Origin: Actinobacteria bacterium OV320
GTDB taxonomy: Bacteria > Actinomycetota > Actinomycetes > Streptomycetales > Streptomycetaceae
Assembly: GCA_001298545.1 (NCBI GenBank)
Contig: LJCX01000029.1
Span: forward strand, 620,001-684,000
Direction of reading: 5' to 3'
DNA length: 64,000 nucleotides
The position numbers and the translations under genes were made by a program. Positions 1 through 8,462 of the stretch are shown piece after piece. How positions within the stretch are numbered: position 1 is the stretch's first letter; each line of letters begins with the position of its first letter. Below the pieces are notes generated by a model. The model searched no databases and was not told the DNA's origin. It saw only the letters and a program-made list of their open reading frames with translations.

Positions 1-347
1 AGCGCGCCGGTGGCTTCCACCGGATCGTTGGGCAGCCCCAGGGCGCGGGCGAAGACGTTGGTGGAACCGCCGGGGACCACCGCTATACCGGGCAGGTTCT
101 CCGGGTCGGGGCCGGCGTGCAGGAGGCCGTTGACCACCTCGTTGACCGTGCCGTCGCCGCCGAGGGCCACCACCAGATCGACGTTTCCGCTGTCCGCCGC
201 CTGCCGGCCCAGGTCACGCGCGTGTCCGCGGTACTCGGTGGTGACCGCCTCGAGCTTCATCTCGCTCGCGAGCGCGTGGATGAGGACGTCGCGCGTCCGT
301 GCACTCGTAGTGGTTGCCGCCGGATTGACCACGAGAAGTGCACGCAT
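1..347 (-). CDS. Diacylglycerol kinase family lipid kinase, N-terminal part (runs off window)
   Basis: The frame starts at ATG 347 and leaves the window at base 1, so only about 115 N-terminal residues are visible. The start MRALLVVNPAAT and the later GGDGTVNEVVNG motif are the nucleotide-binding signature of the DAGK catalytic domain. A second glycine-rich stretch, PGGSTNVFARALG, follows as in YegS/DgkB-type kinases. Members phosphorylate diacylglycerol or related lipids at the membrane using ATP. The family call is firm. The true substrate cannot be read from this fragment. Confidence 0.9.
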   Translation of the reverse strand, partial: MRALLVVNPAATTTSARTRDVLIHALASEMKLEAVTTEYRGHARDLGRQAADSGNVDLVVALGGDGTVNEVVNGLLHAGPDPENLPGIAVVPGGSTNVFARALGLPNDPVEATGA

Positions 348-495
348 GAGTTGCAGCGTACCTACTGGGTGGTACCGGGCACAGGCCGAGGTGGGGATCG
401 GGTAAGAGATCGCGGAGTGAGCCTCGACACGAGCGCCGCGCCCTCGCGCGCGGGTGGCCCGGGGCCCGTCCAGAGGTGCGGGCTACCCTTCTGGG

Positions 496-936
496 GTGAG
501 CAGTGACGAGACTTCCGCCGCCCCGGAAACCGCCGGACCCCGCCCGCGTCGGCTGACGTACGCCGCCGCGCTCGTAGCCCTGGAGGGGCTGGCGCTGGTC
601 GTCGGCGGGGTGTGCATGCTCGCCCTGGGGATCACCGGCGACCCGGGCGACCGTCAGCAGGCCGTCACCGGCGGAGTCACGCTGCTCGTGCTCGCGCTGC
701 TGCCGCTGCTCGCCGCCCGCGGGCTGCTGGCTCTGCGCAGCTGGAGCCGGGGACCCGCCGTCATCACCCAGGTCATGGCGCTGCCGGTGGCCTACAACCT
801 TCTGCAGGCCGACAGCCTGGCCATCCCGGCGGGTATCGCGCTCGCGGCCACCGCCGTCGCCTCGCTCGTCCTGATCGTCAACGGCGAGACGACCCGGGCC
901 CTCGGGATCCGGGGGCCGGGCCGCGCATCGGAGTAG
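496..936 (+). CDS. Small integral membrane protein, unknown function
   Basis: About 146 residues from GTG 496 (VSSDETSAAPE). I prefer this start because the residues further upstream look non-coding and overlap the promoter side of the diverging kinase gene. After a polar N terminus of about 25 residues there are roughly four hydrophobic segments: the region around VALEGLALVVGGVCML, LLVLALLPLLAARGLLAL, a segment near VITQVMALPVAYNLLQ, and ALAATAVASLVLIVN. A short basic tail ends GIRGPGRASE. No enzymatic motif is visible. Small four-helix proteins like this are widespread in Streptomyces and have no assigned role. It converges with sigH across a gap of about 30 bases. Confidence 0.75.
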   Translation: MSSDETSAAPETAGPRPRRLTYAAALVALEGLALVVGGVCMLALGITGDPGDRQQAVTGGVTLLVLALLPLLAARGLLALRSWSRGPAVITQVMALPVAYNLLQADSLAIPAGIALAATAVASLVLIVNGETTRALGIRGPGRASE

Positions 937-965
937 GCCGGTTTCGCCGCCGCTCCTCTGTACCG

Positions 966-2006
966 CTATTCCTCGACGAGCAGTTTCTCCCGCAGCTGGG
1001 CCAGGGTGCGGGCCAGCAGGCGCGAGACGTGCATCTGCGAGATGCCGACCTCCTGCGCGATCTGCGACTGGGTCATGTTGCCGAAGAAGCGCAGCAGCAG
1101 GATCCGCTTCTCGCGCGGCGGGAGGTCCTCCAGGAGCGGCTTGAGGGACTCCCGGTACTCGACGCCCTCCAGCGCCTCGTCCTCCGCGCCGAGGGTGTCC
1201 GCGACCGCCGGTGACTCGTCGTCGGTGTCGGGCACGTCCAGGGAGAGGGTGGAGTACGCGTTGGCGGACTCCAGACCCTCCAGGACCTCCTCCTCCGAGA
1301 TCGCCAGCTTCTCGGCGAGCTCGTGGACCGTGGGGGAGCGGCCGTGCTGCTGCGACAGCTCGGCCGTCGCCGTGGTCAGCGCCAGGCGCAGCTCCTGGAG
1401 CCGGCGCGGAACCCGTACCGCCCAGCCCTTGTCACGGAAGTGGCGCTTGATCTCGCCGACGACCGTCGGGGTCGCGTACGTGGAGAACTCCACGCCGCGC
1501 TCCGGGTCGAAGCGGTCGACCGACTTGATCAGGCCGATCGTCGCGACCTGGGTGAGGTCGTCCAGCGGCTCGCCGCGGTTGCGGAAGCGCCGCGCGAGGT
1601 GCTCGACGAGCGGCAGATGCATGCGGACCAGCTGGTTGCGCATCTCCGCGTACTCGGCACTGGTGTTCTCGAGCTTGCGCAGCTCGATGAACATCGCCCG
1701 TGCGCCGCTGCGGTCCCCCGGCGCGGGGGGTACCGGCGCGGGGGTGGCCGGCACAGGGGCGGCCGGTGGTTCGTGCTGCGTGCCCGGCACGCTCTGTTCG
1801 CCGTCTCGCTGGTGCTCGCTCATTGTCCCGCCCGTCGCCCTCTGTCGAGCCCTCGCCTCTGCTCGGCCCGGGGGCGAGCCCCCGATCCGCCTCTCCCGAG
1901 GCGAGCCCTGCACGGCACCTTCCGGCAGGCCCGCCTGCGCGGAGACCGAGTCGTCCTCCGGATGCGGCCGGGCCTGCTCGGGAATGCCGTCGATGCCGTC
2001 CGCCAT
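966..2006 (-). CDS. sigH: SigB/SigF-family RNA polymerase sigma factor, SigH-like
   Basis: Group 3 stress sigma factor. Region 2 (HLPLVEHLARRF through the GLIKSVDRFDPERG core), region 3 with the SPTVHELAEKL helix-turn-helix, and region 4 (MTQSQIAQEVGISQMHVSRLL) are all present. It should direct transcription of osmotic-stress and developmental genes. The start is ambiguous. ATG 1823 gives 285 residues, ATG 2006 gives 346 residues (about 37 kDa), and the frame stays open to ATG 2540 (524 residues), overlapping the anti-sigma gene. S. coelicolor SigH is reported to occur in several N-terminal forms, including about 37 and above 50 kDa, so I chose 2006 as the most likely main start. The anti-sigma gene lies just upstream on the same strand. 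Confidence 0.85.
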   Translation of the reverse strand: MADGIDGIPEQARPHPEDDSVSAQAGLPEGAVQGSPRERRIGGSPPGRAEARARQRATGGTMSEHQRDGEQSVPGTQHEPPAAPVPATPAPVPPAPGDRSGARAMFIELRKLENTSAEYAEMRNQLVRMHLPLVEHLARRFRNRGEPLDDLTQVATIGLIKSVDRFDPERGVEFSTYATPTVVGEIKRHFRDKGWAVRVPRRLQELRLALTTATAELSQQHGRSPTVHELAEKLAISEEEVLEGLESANAYSTLSLDVPDTDDESPAVADTLGAEDEALEGVEYRESLKPLLEDLPPREKRILLLRFFGNMTQSQIAQEVGISQMHVSRLLARTLAQLREKLLVEE

Positions 2007-2104
2007 GCGTCGGGAACCGTCCGGAGAGACTGGAATCTCGGCGTTCTCGGCCGGCAGCTCCCGTGTGCCGCGCTCTTCGTCCCGCACCGGCCCGTCCCCG
2101 TTCC

Positions 2105-2518
2105 TCACGCCGGCCCGGGTCCCGCGCCGCGTTGTTTGTAGAGACTGATCGTCACGGTCTTGTCCTCGTCGACGGCGGAGGACACCTTGCCCGCGAGGGC
2201 GGACAGGACGGTCCAGGCGAAGGTGTCCCGTGAGGGGGCGTGTCCGTCCGTGGTCGGCGCGGAGACGGTGACCTCCAGCGAGTCGTCGACGAGTCGGAAC
2301 ACGCAACTGAGTACCGAGCCGGGCACGGCCTGCTGGAGCAGGATCGCGCAAGCCTCGTCCACCGCGATGCGCAGGTCCTCGATCTCGTCCAGGGTGAAGT
2401 CCAAACGGGCCGCGAGGCCGGCCGTGGCCGTCCGCAGCACCGACAGGTAGGCACCCGCAGCCGGCAGCCGGACTTCCACGAAGTCCTGGGTCGCGGGCTC
2501 GCCTGCGATCTGGGACAC
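2105..2518 (-). CDS. ushX: Anti-sigma factor of the RsbW/HATPase type, UshX-like
   Basis: 137 residues from GTG 2518, with a strong GGAGG-type ribosome site just upstream. An alternative ATG at 2653 would add an unlikely basic extension. The fold is that of RsbW-like GHKL proteins that bind SigB-type sigma factors. LDEIEDLRIAVDEACAILL is the N-box helix, but the usual asparagine after EAC is missing and the DxGxG G1 box is not recognisable. It probably binds the sigma factor without being an ordinary serine kinase. It sits upstream of sigH on the same strand, as in the ushX-sigH operon of S. coelicolor. The symbol is by synteny. Confidence 0.8.
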   Translation of the reverse strand: MSQIAGEPATQDFVEVRLPAAGAYLSVLRTATAGLAARLDFTLDEIEDLRIAVDEACAILLQQAVPGSVLSCVFRLVDDSLEVTVSAPTTDGHAPSRDTFAWTVLSALAGKVSSAVDEDKTVTISLYKQRGAGPGPA

Positions 2519-2799
2519 CCTCACCTCCAAGGTGGTACAAGCTTTTCGGGGCCGAGGGTCGCCCCCCGGGGTAACGCGTGTGTGGTGCAGCGGTGACGCT
2601 ATCGCGCTCTCAAGTTTCTGTCCCCGGGACCCCAACCCCCTGGCGTCACTCACAGTAAAGCTGTGAACACGCTCCGTGTCTAGAGGTCGGTCGGCCCAAA
2701 TGGGAACAGGGCGCGCCGGGTTGACGTACCCAGGCGTCAGATGGTCGAACCGTACCCGCAGGACGGCCGGGGCGTCATGGTCTCCTCATACGGGGCTCC

Positions 2800-3060
2800 T
2801 CATACGAGGACATGGTCGACGAAGCACCAGCGCCAGTTCTCGCCGGGTTCGAAGGTCCGCATCACCGGGTGACCCGACTCCTTGTGGTGCGCCGTGGCGT
2901 GCCGGCTCGGCGAGGAGTCGCAGCAGCCGACGTGGCCGCAGCTCAGGCACAGCCGAAGCTGCACCGGGTGGGTGCCGTCCCGCAGGCACTCCGGACACGT
3001 CTCGCCGAGCGGGACGGGTTCCGGGTGGGGCAGCGCGTCGGCATGCGTGCACTGTTTCAT
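2800..3060 (-). CDS. UBP-type zinc finger domain protein
   Basis: 86 residues starting MKQCTHADAL. Cysteines and histidines are spaced as in the ZnF-UBP domain: CTHAD, CPECLRDG, LCLSCGHVGCCDSS, HATAHHKESGHPV. The tail WRWCFVDHVLV is typical of the bacterial single-domain version. In eukaryotes this domain binds the C terminus of ubiquitin. In bacteria its ligand is unknown. It is divergent from the Na+/H+ antiporter gene with about 60 bases between them. In several actinomycetes such genes sit beside antiporters, but a functional link is only suggested by position. Confidence 0.9.
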   Translation of the reverse strand: MKQCTHADALPHPEPVPLGETCPECLRDGTHPVQLRLCLSCGHVGCCDSSPSRHATAHHKESGHPVMRTFEPGENWRWCFVDHVLV

Positions 3061-3120
3061 GATTGCCAGATTACGACGGGCGTGCGGACGACCGCGCGGA
3101 AAAACGAGGGCGGGCTGGAC

Positions 3121-4719
3121 ATGGACGTGATGCCACTGCTGTTGCTGGTGGCCGGCAGTGCGGCTTTCGCGGCGGCGGCCCGGCGCACCCCGGTGCCCGC
3201 GCCGCTGCTGCTGGTGGCGGTCGGCCTGCTGGTGTCCTATGTGCCGGGGGTGCCCGACTACACCCTGGACCCGGACGTCGTGCTGCCGCTCCTGCTGCCC
3301 CCGCTGCTGTACACGTCCGCCACCGACAGCTCCTATCTCGACCTGCGCGCCCAGCTGCGGCCGGTGGCCCTGCTGTCGGTCGGGTACGTGCTCTTCGCGA
3401 CCTTCGTCGTCGGCTGGGCGGCCTATCTGATCGTCCCCGGTCTGCCGCTGACGGCGGCGCTGGTGCTGGGCGCGGTGGTGGCGCCGCCGGACGCGGTCGC
3501 GGCCACGGCGGTGGCCCGCCGGGTCGGCCTGCCGTCACGGATCACCACGATCCTCCAGGGCGAGTCGCTGCTGAACGACGCCACCGCGATCACCGCCTAC
3601 AAGGTGGCCCTCGCGGTCGTGGTCGGCGAGGGCGCGTCCTGGGCCGGCGGTATCGAGGAGTTCCTGGTGGCGGCGGTCGGCGGGACCGCCGTCGGCCTGA
3701 TCCTGATGGCCCCGCTGTACTGGCTGCGCACCCACCTCAAGGAACCCCTGCTCCAGAACACGCTCTCCCTGCTGATCCCCTTCGTCGCCTACGCGGCGGC
3801 CGAGCAGTTCCACGCCTCCGGCGTCATCGCGGTGGTCGTCGTCGCGCTCTACCTGGGCCACCGCGCGTGGGAGGTCGACTTCGCGACCCGCCTCCAGGAG
3901 GAGGCCGTGTGGAAGATGGTCGCCTTCGTCCTGGAGTCGGCGGTCTTCGCGCTGATCGGCCTCCAGCTCCCGGTCGTCCTGAAGGGCCTCGGCGCCTACG
4001 AGGGGGTGGACGCCGCCTGGTACGCCGTCGCGCTGTTCCTCGTGGTCGTGGCGGCGCGCTTCCTGTGGGTGTACCCGGCGACCTTCCTGCCCCGGCTGCT
4101 GTCGGCGCGTATCCGCGCGCGGGAGGAGAATCCGACCTGGCGGGGGCCGATCGTCATCGCCTGGGCCGGCATGCGAGGCGTGGTCTCGCTCGCCATCGCC
4201 TTCTCCATCCCGCTCACCGTGGACCACGGCGACGCACCCTTCCCGTACCGCAATCTGATCCTCTTCCTCACCTTCACGACGGTCATCGGCACCCTGGTGG
4301 TGCAGGGGCTGAGCCTGCCGCCGCTGATCCGCCTGCTGAAGTTCCCCGAGCCCGACCCGCAGGCCGCGACGCTCGCCGAGGCCAATGCCCAGGCGCAGGC
4401 CTCCCGGGTCGCCGAGGAGCGCCTGGACGCGCTGCTGTCCGACGAGCGCAACGCGCTGCCGCCGCCGCTCGCCGACCGGCTGCGCAGTGTCCTGGAGCGG
4501 CGCCGCAACGCCGTCTGGGAGCGCCTCGGGCAGGTCAACCCGATCACCGGCGAGACCGTCGACGACACCTACCGGCGTCTGTCGCGCGAGATGATCAGCG
4601 CCGAGCGCGAGATGTTCGTCCGGCTGCGGGACGGCCGCTACATCGACGACGAGATGCTGCGCACGCTGCTGCGCCGGCTGGACCTGGAGGAGGCGGCGGC
4701 GTTCCGGGAGACGGCGTAG
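3121..4719 (+). CDS. Na+/H+ antiporter, CPA1 family
   Basis: 532 residues from ATG 3121. The first two thirds are about 12 membrane segments with CPA1 landmarks: LVLGAVVAPPDAVAATAVAR (the transport-site helix with the essential Asp), ILQGESLLNDATAITAY, and WAGMRGVVSLAIAFSIP. A cytosolic, charged tail of about 150 residues (around VAEERLDALLSDERNALPP) is helical and probably regulatory. It exchanges external protons for internal Na+ or other cations and serves pH and salt homeostasis. That fits its place next to the osmotic-stress sigma factor SigH, though shared control is an inference. Confidence 0.9.
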   Translation: MDVMPLLLLVAGSAAFAAAARRTPVPAPLLLVAVGLLVSYVPGVPDYTLDPDVVLPLLLPPLLYTSATDSSYLDLRAQLRPVALLSVGYVLFATFVVGWAAYLIVPGLPLTAALVLGAVVAPPDAVAATAVARRVGLPSRITTILQGESLLNDATAITAYKVALAVVVGEGASWAGGIEEFLVAAVGGTAVGLILMAPLYWLRTHLKEPLLQNTLSLLIPFVAYAAAEQFHASGVIAVVVVALYLGHRAWEVDFATRLQEEAVWKMVAFVLESAVFALIGLQLPVVLKGLGAYEGVDAAWYAVALFLVVVAARFLWVYPATFLPRLLSARIRAREENPTWRGPIVIAWAGMRGVVSLAIAFSIPLTVDHGDAPFPYRNLILFLTFTTVIGTLVVQGLSLPPLIRLLKFPEPDPQAATLAEANAQAQASRVAEERLDALLSDERNALPPPLADRLRSVLERRRNAVWERLGQVNPITGETVDDTYRRLSREMISAEREMFVRLRDGRYIDDEMLRTLLRRLDLEEAAAFRETA

Positions 4720-4740
4720 GCGCGGCCGTCCCCCGTGGCC

Positions 4741-5625
4741 TCACGGGAACGGGCGGCCGGTGATCACGGCCGTCACGGTCGACCCGCGCGCGAAGGCGCC
4801 CTCCTCGGCCAGGGCGACAAGGCCGTAGAGCGACTTGGCGACATAGAGACGTTCCACCGGCACTCCGTGGCGTCGTTCGAAGTCCGCCGCGAAGGTCTCG
4901 AGCTCGGGGGTGACCCGGGCGTAGCCGCCGAAGTGGAAGCGTTCGTCGAGCCGCCACTCGCCCCGTCGGCCGCCGAACGCCTCTTCCTGCAGCGCCTGTA
5001 TCGCGTCGCCCAGGAAGCCGCCTCTGAGGACCGGTATGCCCAGGGCCCGCTGGCCGGGGGCGAGGCCGGCCGCCAGGCCGGCGAGGGTCCCGCCGGTGCC
5101 ACAGGCGAGGACGACGACGTCGGTGCGGTCCCGCAGCTCCTCGCCGAGCGCACGGCAGCCGCGGACCGCCGCCGCGTTGCTGCCGCCCTCGGGCACGACG
5201 TACGCGTCCCGCGCGCCGACCGTGTCCAGCAGCTGCCCGAGCACGTCCGGCTCGGTCTTGCGGCGGTAGGCCGAGCGGTCCACGAAGTGCAGGCGCATGC
5301 CGTCGGCCGCGCACCGGGCCAGGGACGGGTTCAGCGGCCGGCCGGCCAGTTCGTCGCCGCGCACCACGCCCACCGTGGGCTGCCCCAGCAGACGGCCGGC
5401 CGCGGCCGTGGCCCGCAGGTGGTTGGAGTAGGCGCCCCCGAAGGTGAGGAGCGTGCGTCCCGCCGCCTCTTCCAGGTTGGGCGCGAGCTTGCGCCACTTG
5501 TTGCCGATCAGCTCAGGGTGGATCAGGTCGTCCCGCTTCAGCAGCAGCCGGACGCCGTACCGCCCGAACCGGTCGTCGGACACTTCCCGCAGGGGAGACG
5601 GCAGGCGGGGGCGGAGGTCGGTCAC
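4741..5625 (-). CDS. 1-aminocyclopropane-1-carboxylate deaminase / D-cysteine desulfhydrase family PLP enzyme
   Basis: 294 residues from GTG 5625 (VTDLRPRLPSPL). It is a fold-type II PLP enzyme: LIGNKWRKLAPNLEEA holds the PLP lysine, TFGGAYSNHLRATAAAG the substrate and phosphate region, and LACGTGGTLAGLAAGL the glycine loop that binds the PLP phosphate. The family deaminates ACC or D-cysteine. The residues that separate the two activities cannot be judged reliably by eye, so the substrate stays open. It converges with the antiporter gene (22-base gap) and diverges from the encapsulin gene. Confidence 0.85.
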   Translation of the reverse strand: MTDLRPRLPSPLREVSDDRFGRYGVRLLLKRDDLIHPELIGNKWRKLAPNLEEAAGRTLLTFGGAYSNHLRATAAAGRLLGQPTVGVVRGDELAGRPLNPSLARCAADGMRLHFVDRSAYRRKTEPDVLGQLLDTVGARDAYVVPEGGSNAAAVRGCRALGEELRDRTDVVVLACGTGGTLAGLAAGLAPGQRALGIPVLRGGFLGDAIQALQEEAFGGRRGEWRLDERFHFGGYARVTPELETFAADFERRHGVPVERLYVAKSLYGLVALAEEGAFARGSTVTAVITGRPFP

Positions 5626-5798
5626 CCGCTCATTGTCGAACACCGTTCGGTGAAACGTACCTCTTCCCTGCCCACGTAGATCCATTCCCGCTCGTTCGGG
5701 TAATAGCACGAGCACGCACCGTGATGGAAGGCTTGCCGCGTGAACGAAGTGCATCGGCGCAGTTCGGCGTCCGTGCATGAATCGGGAGGGCATTTCTC

Positions 5799-7205
5799 AT
5801 GTCGGTAGGCGAAGAGGTCCGCGCGGATTCGGGCAAGCCGCAGCAGAGTCTCGGCACCGCGGCCGCGCGGAACCTGGCCACCACGACCAAGTCCGCACCG
5901 CAGATGCAGGAGATCAGTTCCCGCTGGCTGCTGCGGAATCTGCCCTGGGTGGATGTGCAGGGCGGTACGTATCGGGTCAACAGGCGTCTGACGTACGCGG
6001 TGGGCGACGGCCGCGTCACGTTCGTGAAGACCGGCGACCGCGTCGAGGTCATCCCCGCCGAGCTGGGCGAACTGCCCGCGCTCCGCTCCTACGAGGACGA
6101 GGAGGTGCTCGGGGAACTCGCCCAGCGCTGCCGACAGCGGGAGTTCGGCCCGGGCGAGGTCATCGCCTCCTTCGGCAGCCAGAGCGAAGAGGTCTACCTG
6201 CTGGCGCACGGCCGCGTCGAGAAGGTCGGCACCGGCCCCTACGGCGACGACCAGGTGCTCGGCGTCCTGGCGGACGGCGCGTACTTCGGCGACCAGGCGC
6301 TGCTCGACGCGGACGCCATCTGGGAGTACACGGCCCGCGCGGACACGGCCTGCACGGTGCTGATCCTGGCCCGGCAGGACGTCGAGCAGGTCGCGGAGCG
6401 AGCCGAATCCCTGCGCGAGCACCTCCAGCAGCTGCGCGCGATCCCCGAGCAGCGCACCAACAAGTACGGCGAGAAGGAGGTCGACCTCGCCGCCGGCCAC
6501 GCCGGCGAGCCGGACATCCCGCACACCTTCGTGGACTACGACGCCCGGCCGCGCGAGTACGAACTGAGCATCGCCCAGACCGTCCTGCGCATCCACTCGC
6601 GCGTGGCCGATCTGTACAACCAGCCGATGAACCAGACCGAGCAGCAGTTGCGGCTGACGGTCGAGGCGCTCAAGGAGCGCCAGGAGCACGAGCTCGTCAA
6701 CAACCGCGAGTTCGGGCTGCTGCACAACTGCGAGTACGACCAGCGGCTCCAGCCGCACGACGGCGTGCCCAGCCCGGACGACCTCGACGAACTGCTCAGC
6801 AGGCGGCGCGGCACCAAGATGCTGCTCGCCCACCCGCGCGCGATCTCCGCGATCGGCCGTGAGCTCAACAAGCGCGGGCTCGTCCCCGAGACGATCGACG
6901 TCGGCGGCAACCGGATCCCGACCTGGCGCGGGGTGCCGATCTACCCGTGCAACAAGATCCCGGTCACCGAGGCCCGCACCAGCTCCATCATCGCGCTGCG
7001 TCTGGGCCAGGAGGACCAGGGTGTCATCGGCCTGCGTCAGTCCGGCATCCCGGACGAGATCGAGCCGAGCCTGTCCGTGCGGTTCATGGGCATCAACGAA
7101 CAGGCCATCATCAAGTACCTGGTCACGGCCTACTACTCGGCCGCGGTCCTGGTGCCGGACGCGCTGGGCGTCCTGGAGAACGTCGAGATCGGCCGCTGGC
7201 GGTGA
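5799..7205 (+). CDS. eshA: EshA-type family 2B encapsulin shell protein with cyclic-nucleotide-binding-like insert
   Basis: 468 residues from ATG 5799. The N-terminal arm (about residues 20-75) and the C-terminal two thirds form the HK97-type shell fold recognised in family 2 encapsulins. Between them (about 100-215) lies a cNMP-binding-like domain with FGPGEVIASFG, GDDQVLGVLADGAYFGDQALL and YTARADTACTVLILARQDV. That layout defines family 2B. EshA of Streptomyces was first described in antibiotic production and growth from spores, and related shells form capsids of about 25-30 nm. The next gene overlaps it by four bases and encodes a prenyl synthetase, the expected type of cargo. Whether the insert binds a nucleotide here is unknown. 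Confidence 0.88.
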   Translation: MSVGEEVRADSGKPQQSLGTAAARNLATTTKSAPQMQEISSRWLLRNLPWVDVQGGTYRVNRRLTYAVGDGRVTFVKTGDRVEVIPAELGELPALRSYEDEEVLGELAQRCRQREFGPGEVIASFGSQSEEVYLLAHGRVEKVGTGPYGDDQVLGVLADGAYFGDQALLDADAIWEYTARADTACTVLILARQDVEQVAERAESLREHLQQLRAIPEQRTNKYGEKEVDLAAGHAGEPDIPHTFVDYDARPREYELSIAQTVLRIHSRVADLYNQPMNQTEQQLRLTVEALKERQEHELVNNREFGLLHNCEYDQRLQPHDGVPSPDDLDELLSRRRGTKMLLAHPRAISAIGRELNKRGLVPETIDVGGNRIPTWRGVPIYPCNKIPVTEARTSSIIALRLGQEDQGVIGLRQSGIPDEIEPSLSVRFMGINEQAIIKYLVTAYYSAAVLVPDALGVLENVEIGRWR

Positions 7206-8314
7206 CTTCCGCCACCAGGCGGTACCGGGGTGAGACGCGCGAGAGGCGGAGGCCCATCGGCAGCCAGGGCGACAGCGGTCCGGGGTCGGCCGACGGGCAC
7301 GACGCGGCGGTGATCCTGGAGCGCTCCCGGGCGTCGGTCGACCCCGAACTGCGCCGGGCCATCGACTCGTTGCCCGGCTCCATGCGCCGGGTCGCGCTCT
7401 ACCACTTCGGCTGGGAGCACGCGGACGGCACCCCGGCGGCGGCCAACGCGGGCAAGGCGATCCGCCCGGCCCTCGTGCTCGCCGCGGCCACCGCGCTCGG
7501 TGGCCCGGCGGCCCGCGCGGCGGCCCTGCGGGCGGCCGCGGCGGTCGAACTGGTCCACAACTTCACGCTGTTGCACGACGACGTGATGGACCGGGACACC
7601 ACCCGCCGGCACCGCCTCACCGCCTGGACCGTGTTCGGCGACGCCGACGCGATCCTCGCCGGGGACGCCCTGCAGGCCCTCGCCCTCGGACTGCTGGCCG
7701 CGGATCCGCATCCCGCGTCCTCGGCCGCCGCCCGCCGGGTCGCGGCCTGTGTGGTGGAACTCTGCGCCGGCCAGCAGGCGGACACGGCCATGGAGAAGCG
7801 CGGCCCCGCCGAGATCACCCTCGACGAGGTGCTCGTCATGGCCGAGGCCAAGACGGGAGCGCTGCTCGGCTGCGCCTGCGCCGTGGGCGCGCTGTACGCG
7901 GGGGCGGCCGAGGAGGACGTGGACGCGCTGGACGCGTTCGGCCGGGAGGCCGGGCTCGCCTTCCAGCTCATCGACGACGTCATCGGCCTGTGGGGAGACC
8001 CGCGGCACACCGGCAAGCCGGCCGGCGCGGATCTCGCCGCCCGCAAGAAGTCCCTGCCGGTGGTCGCCGCGCTGACCTCCGGCACTCCGGCGGCCGGCGA
8101 ACTGGCCGAGCTGTACGCGGCGCCCTACGACCCGGCCGACCTGGACCGCACGACGCTGGCCGTCGAACGGGCCGGCGGCCGTGAGTGGGCGCAGGAGCAG
8201 GCGGCCGACCGTATGGCCCGCGCGATGCACGAACTGGCCCGGGCGATCCCGGACCCGGAGTCGGCGGGCGGCCTGCTGTCCCTGGCGGAGTTCGTGACCC
8301 GGCGCAGCAGCTAG
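7202..8314 (+). CDS. Polyprenyl synthetase family protein, likely encapsulin cargo
   Basis: 370 residues from GTG 7202, overlapping the shell gene by GTGA, so the two are translationally coupled. The catalytic domain begins near residue 40. LVHNFTLLHDDVMDRDTTRR carries the first Asp-rich motif. The second is QLIDDVIGLWGDPRHTGKP, where the usual DDxxD is DDxxG with an Asp four residues on. That pattern is seen in this actinobacterial subgroup. The enzyme should condense isopentenyl and allylic diphosphates. The product length is not predictable here. The polar, disordered first 40 residues (RERRRPIGSQGD) resemble the cargo-loading extensions of family 2 encapsulin cargo. That is inference. Confidence 0.87.
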   Translation: MTSATRRYRGETRERRRPIGSQGDSGPGSADGHDAAVILERSRASVDPELRRAIDSLPGSMRRVALYHFGWEHADGTPAAANAGKAIRPALVLAAATALGGPAARAAALRAAAAVELVHNFTLLHDDVMDRDTTRRHRLTAWTVFGDADAILAGDALQALALGLLAADPHPASSAAARRVAACVVELCAGQQADTAMEKRGPAEITLDEVLVMAEAKTGALLGCACAVGALYAGAAEEDVDALDAFGREAGLAFQLIDDVIGLWGDPRHTGKPAGADLAARKKSLPVVAALTSGTPAAGELAELYAAPYDPADLDRTTLAVERAGGREWAQEQAADRMARAMHELARAIPDPESAGGLLSLAEFVTRRSS

Positions 8315-8413
8315 GACCTGACCTGACCGGTCCGAGGACGAGGGAAAGGGCGAGGACGAGGACGAGGAGGGGCGACGGGCGAAGCCGGGCTGTCTTCCGG
8401 CGGGTTCCGGTCC

Positions 8414-8452
8414 GGCGGGTCCCGCACATCCCCACGGTGTGCGGGGCCCGCC
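8414..8452. terminator. Bidirectional hairpin terminator between converging genes
   Basis: The arms GGCGGGTCCCGCACA and TGTGCGGGGCCCGCC pair over 15 bases with one G-T pair, around a 9-base loop. It lies between the end of the prenyl synthetase gene and the end of the convergent tetR gene and can serve both. There is no strong T run, as is usual for Streptomyces. Confidence 0.7.
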
Positions 8453-8462
8453 GCCGTGTGTC

